A DNA stretch of 6,124 nt from Chloroflexota bacterium (lineage in GTDB: Bacteria > Chloroflexota > Dehalococcoidia > UBA3495). Shown piece after piece: positions 5,871-6,124 of the stretch (positions within the stretch are counted from its first letter, which is position 1; the number at the start of each line of letters is the position of its first letter). Below the pieces are notes generated by a model. That model was not told the origin of the DNA and did not search any database. It saw only the letters and a list, made by a program, of their open reading frames with translations. The position numbers and the translations under genes were made by a program. The stretch spans positions 1 through 6,124 of the forward strand of contig JACZXN010000116.1 in assembly GCA_022571575.1 (NCBI GenBank). The letters run 5' to 3'.

Positions 5871-6124
5871 CTATTGGAAAACCTTGCGGGGCCCCACCGT
5901 TTTGATGTAGCCCTCGAAGTTGCGCCGGGTCTCCGGGATGGAATCGCCGCCGAACTTCTCCATGAAGGCGTCGGCCAAGACCAGGGCCACCATGGCTTCG
6001 CCGACCACGCAGGCCGGGGGCGCCTGGCAGACGTCGGAGCGCTCGAAATGGGCCAGGACCTCTTCGCCGGTGTCCAGGTCAACGGAGGGCAGGGGCGTGA
6101 CCATGGTGGCGATGGGTTTGACGA
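5871..6124 (-). CDS. aroC: Chorismate synthase, C-terminal part (5' end outside window)
   Basis: The visible 83 residues match the C-terminus of chorismate synthase, which converts 5-enolpyruvylshikimate-3-phosphate to chorismate using reduced FMN, the last step of the shikimate pathway. The frame is open to the window edge and reads VKPIATMVTPLPSVDLDTGE, the characteristic KPI-x-T...PL-x-SVDL-x-T run. It continues with ERSDVCQAPPACVVGEAMVA and LADAFMEKFGGDSIPETRRN, ending in KTVGPRKVFQ and a TAG at 5871-5873. The ATG at 6104 is an internal Met, not the start. The missing N-terminal part lies beyond base 6124. It is followed after 19 nt by the membrane-protein gene on the same strand, which may share its transcript. 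Confidence 0.93.
   Translation of the reverse strand, partial: VKPIATMVTPLPSVDLDTGEEVLAHFERSDVCQAPPACVVGEAMVALVLADAFMEKFGGDSIPETRRNFEGYIKTVGPRKVFQ

Noticed and set aside
5852..6082. N-terminal extension of the membrane protein to 441 residues
   Set aside because: It overlaps the well-identified chorismate synthase C-terminus and the added Arg/Pro/Ser-rich sequence is typical of an out-of-frame shadow.

Overview
The window is GC-rich DNA with tightly packed genes on both strands. The mixture fits an uncultured Chloroflexota bacterium, plausibly Dehalococcoidia/SAR202-like: a Ycf45-type R3H ATPase next to tmk, an LLM-class flavin oxidoreductase, a chorismate synthase tail typical of long bacterial AroC, and a GNAT-like protein. 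The placement is inferred from gene content and general recollection, not from a search.

Layout. On the + strand, bases 1-3203 hold a co-directional cluster: the 3' part of a GNAT-like protein, a 571-residue R3H-domain AAA ATPase starting 2 nt later, and thymidylate kinase (tmk) 24 nt further on. A perfect 30-nt palindrome followed by a T-rich stretch (3232-3261) ends this cluster and sits between convergent transcripts. On the - strand, reading from the right edge, come the 3' end of chorismate synthase (aroC), an approximately eight-helix membrane protein of unknown function, and an LLM-class flavin-dependent oxidoreductase. The last two overlap in an ATGA.

The main discovery is between the two clusters. 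A conventional reading gives only a 71-codon ORF on the - strand (3287-3502), which looks like an SelW/SelT-type (Rdx) protein missing its redox motif. Reading upstream through an in-frame TGA (3527-3529) gives a 94-residue protein starting at ATG 3569-3571, behind a strong GGAGGAG ribosome binding site. The TGA falls at the second position of a C-V-S-U motif, the canonical place of selenocysteine in SelW-like Rdx proteins. Directly downstream is a hairpin with a 6-nt loop having G at its second position, 19 nt from the UGA, as expected for a bacterial SECIS element. A plausible sigma70-type promoter lies upstream. This is therefore very probably a selenoprotein gene that standard annotation would truncate.

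The + cluster combines a housekeeping nucleotide gene (tmk) with a nucleic-acid-associated ATPase of unclear role. The - cluster joins the shikimate pathway gene aroC to a membrane protein and a flavin oxidoreductase; no common pathway is evident. No RNA genes, insertion sequences, CRISPR arrays or origins were seen, and no gene-free stretch exceeds 300 bases.
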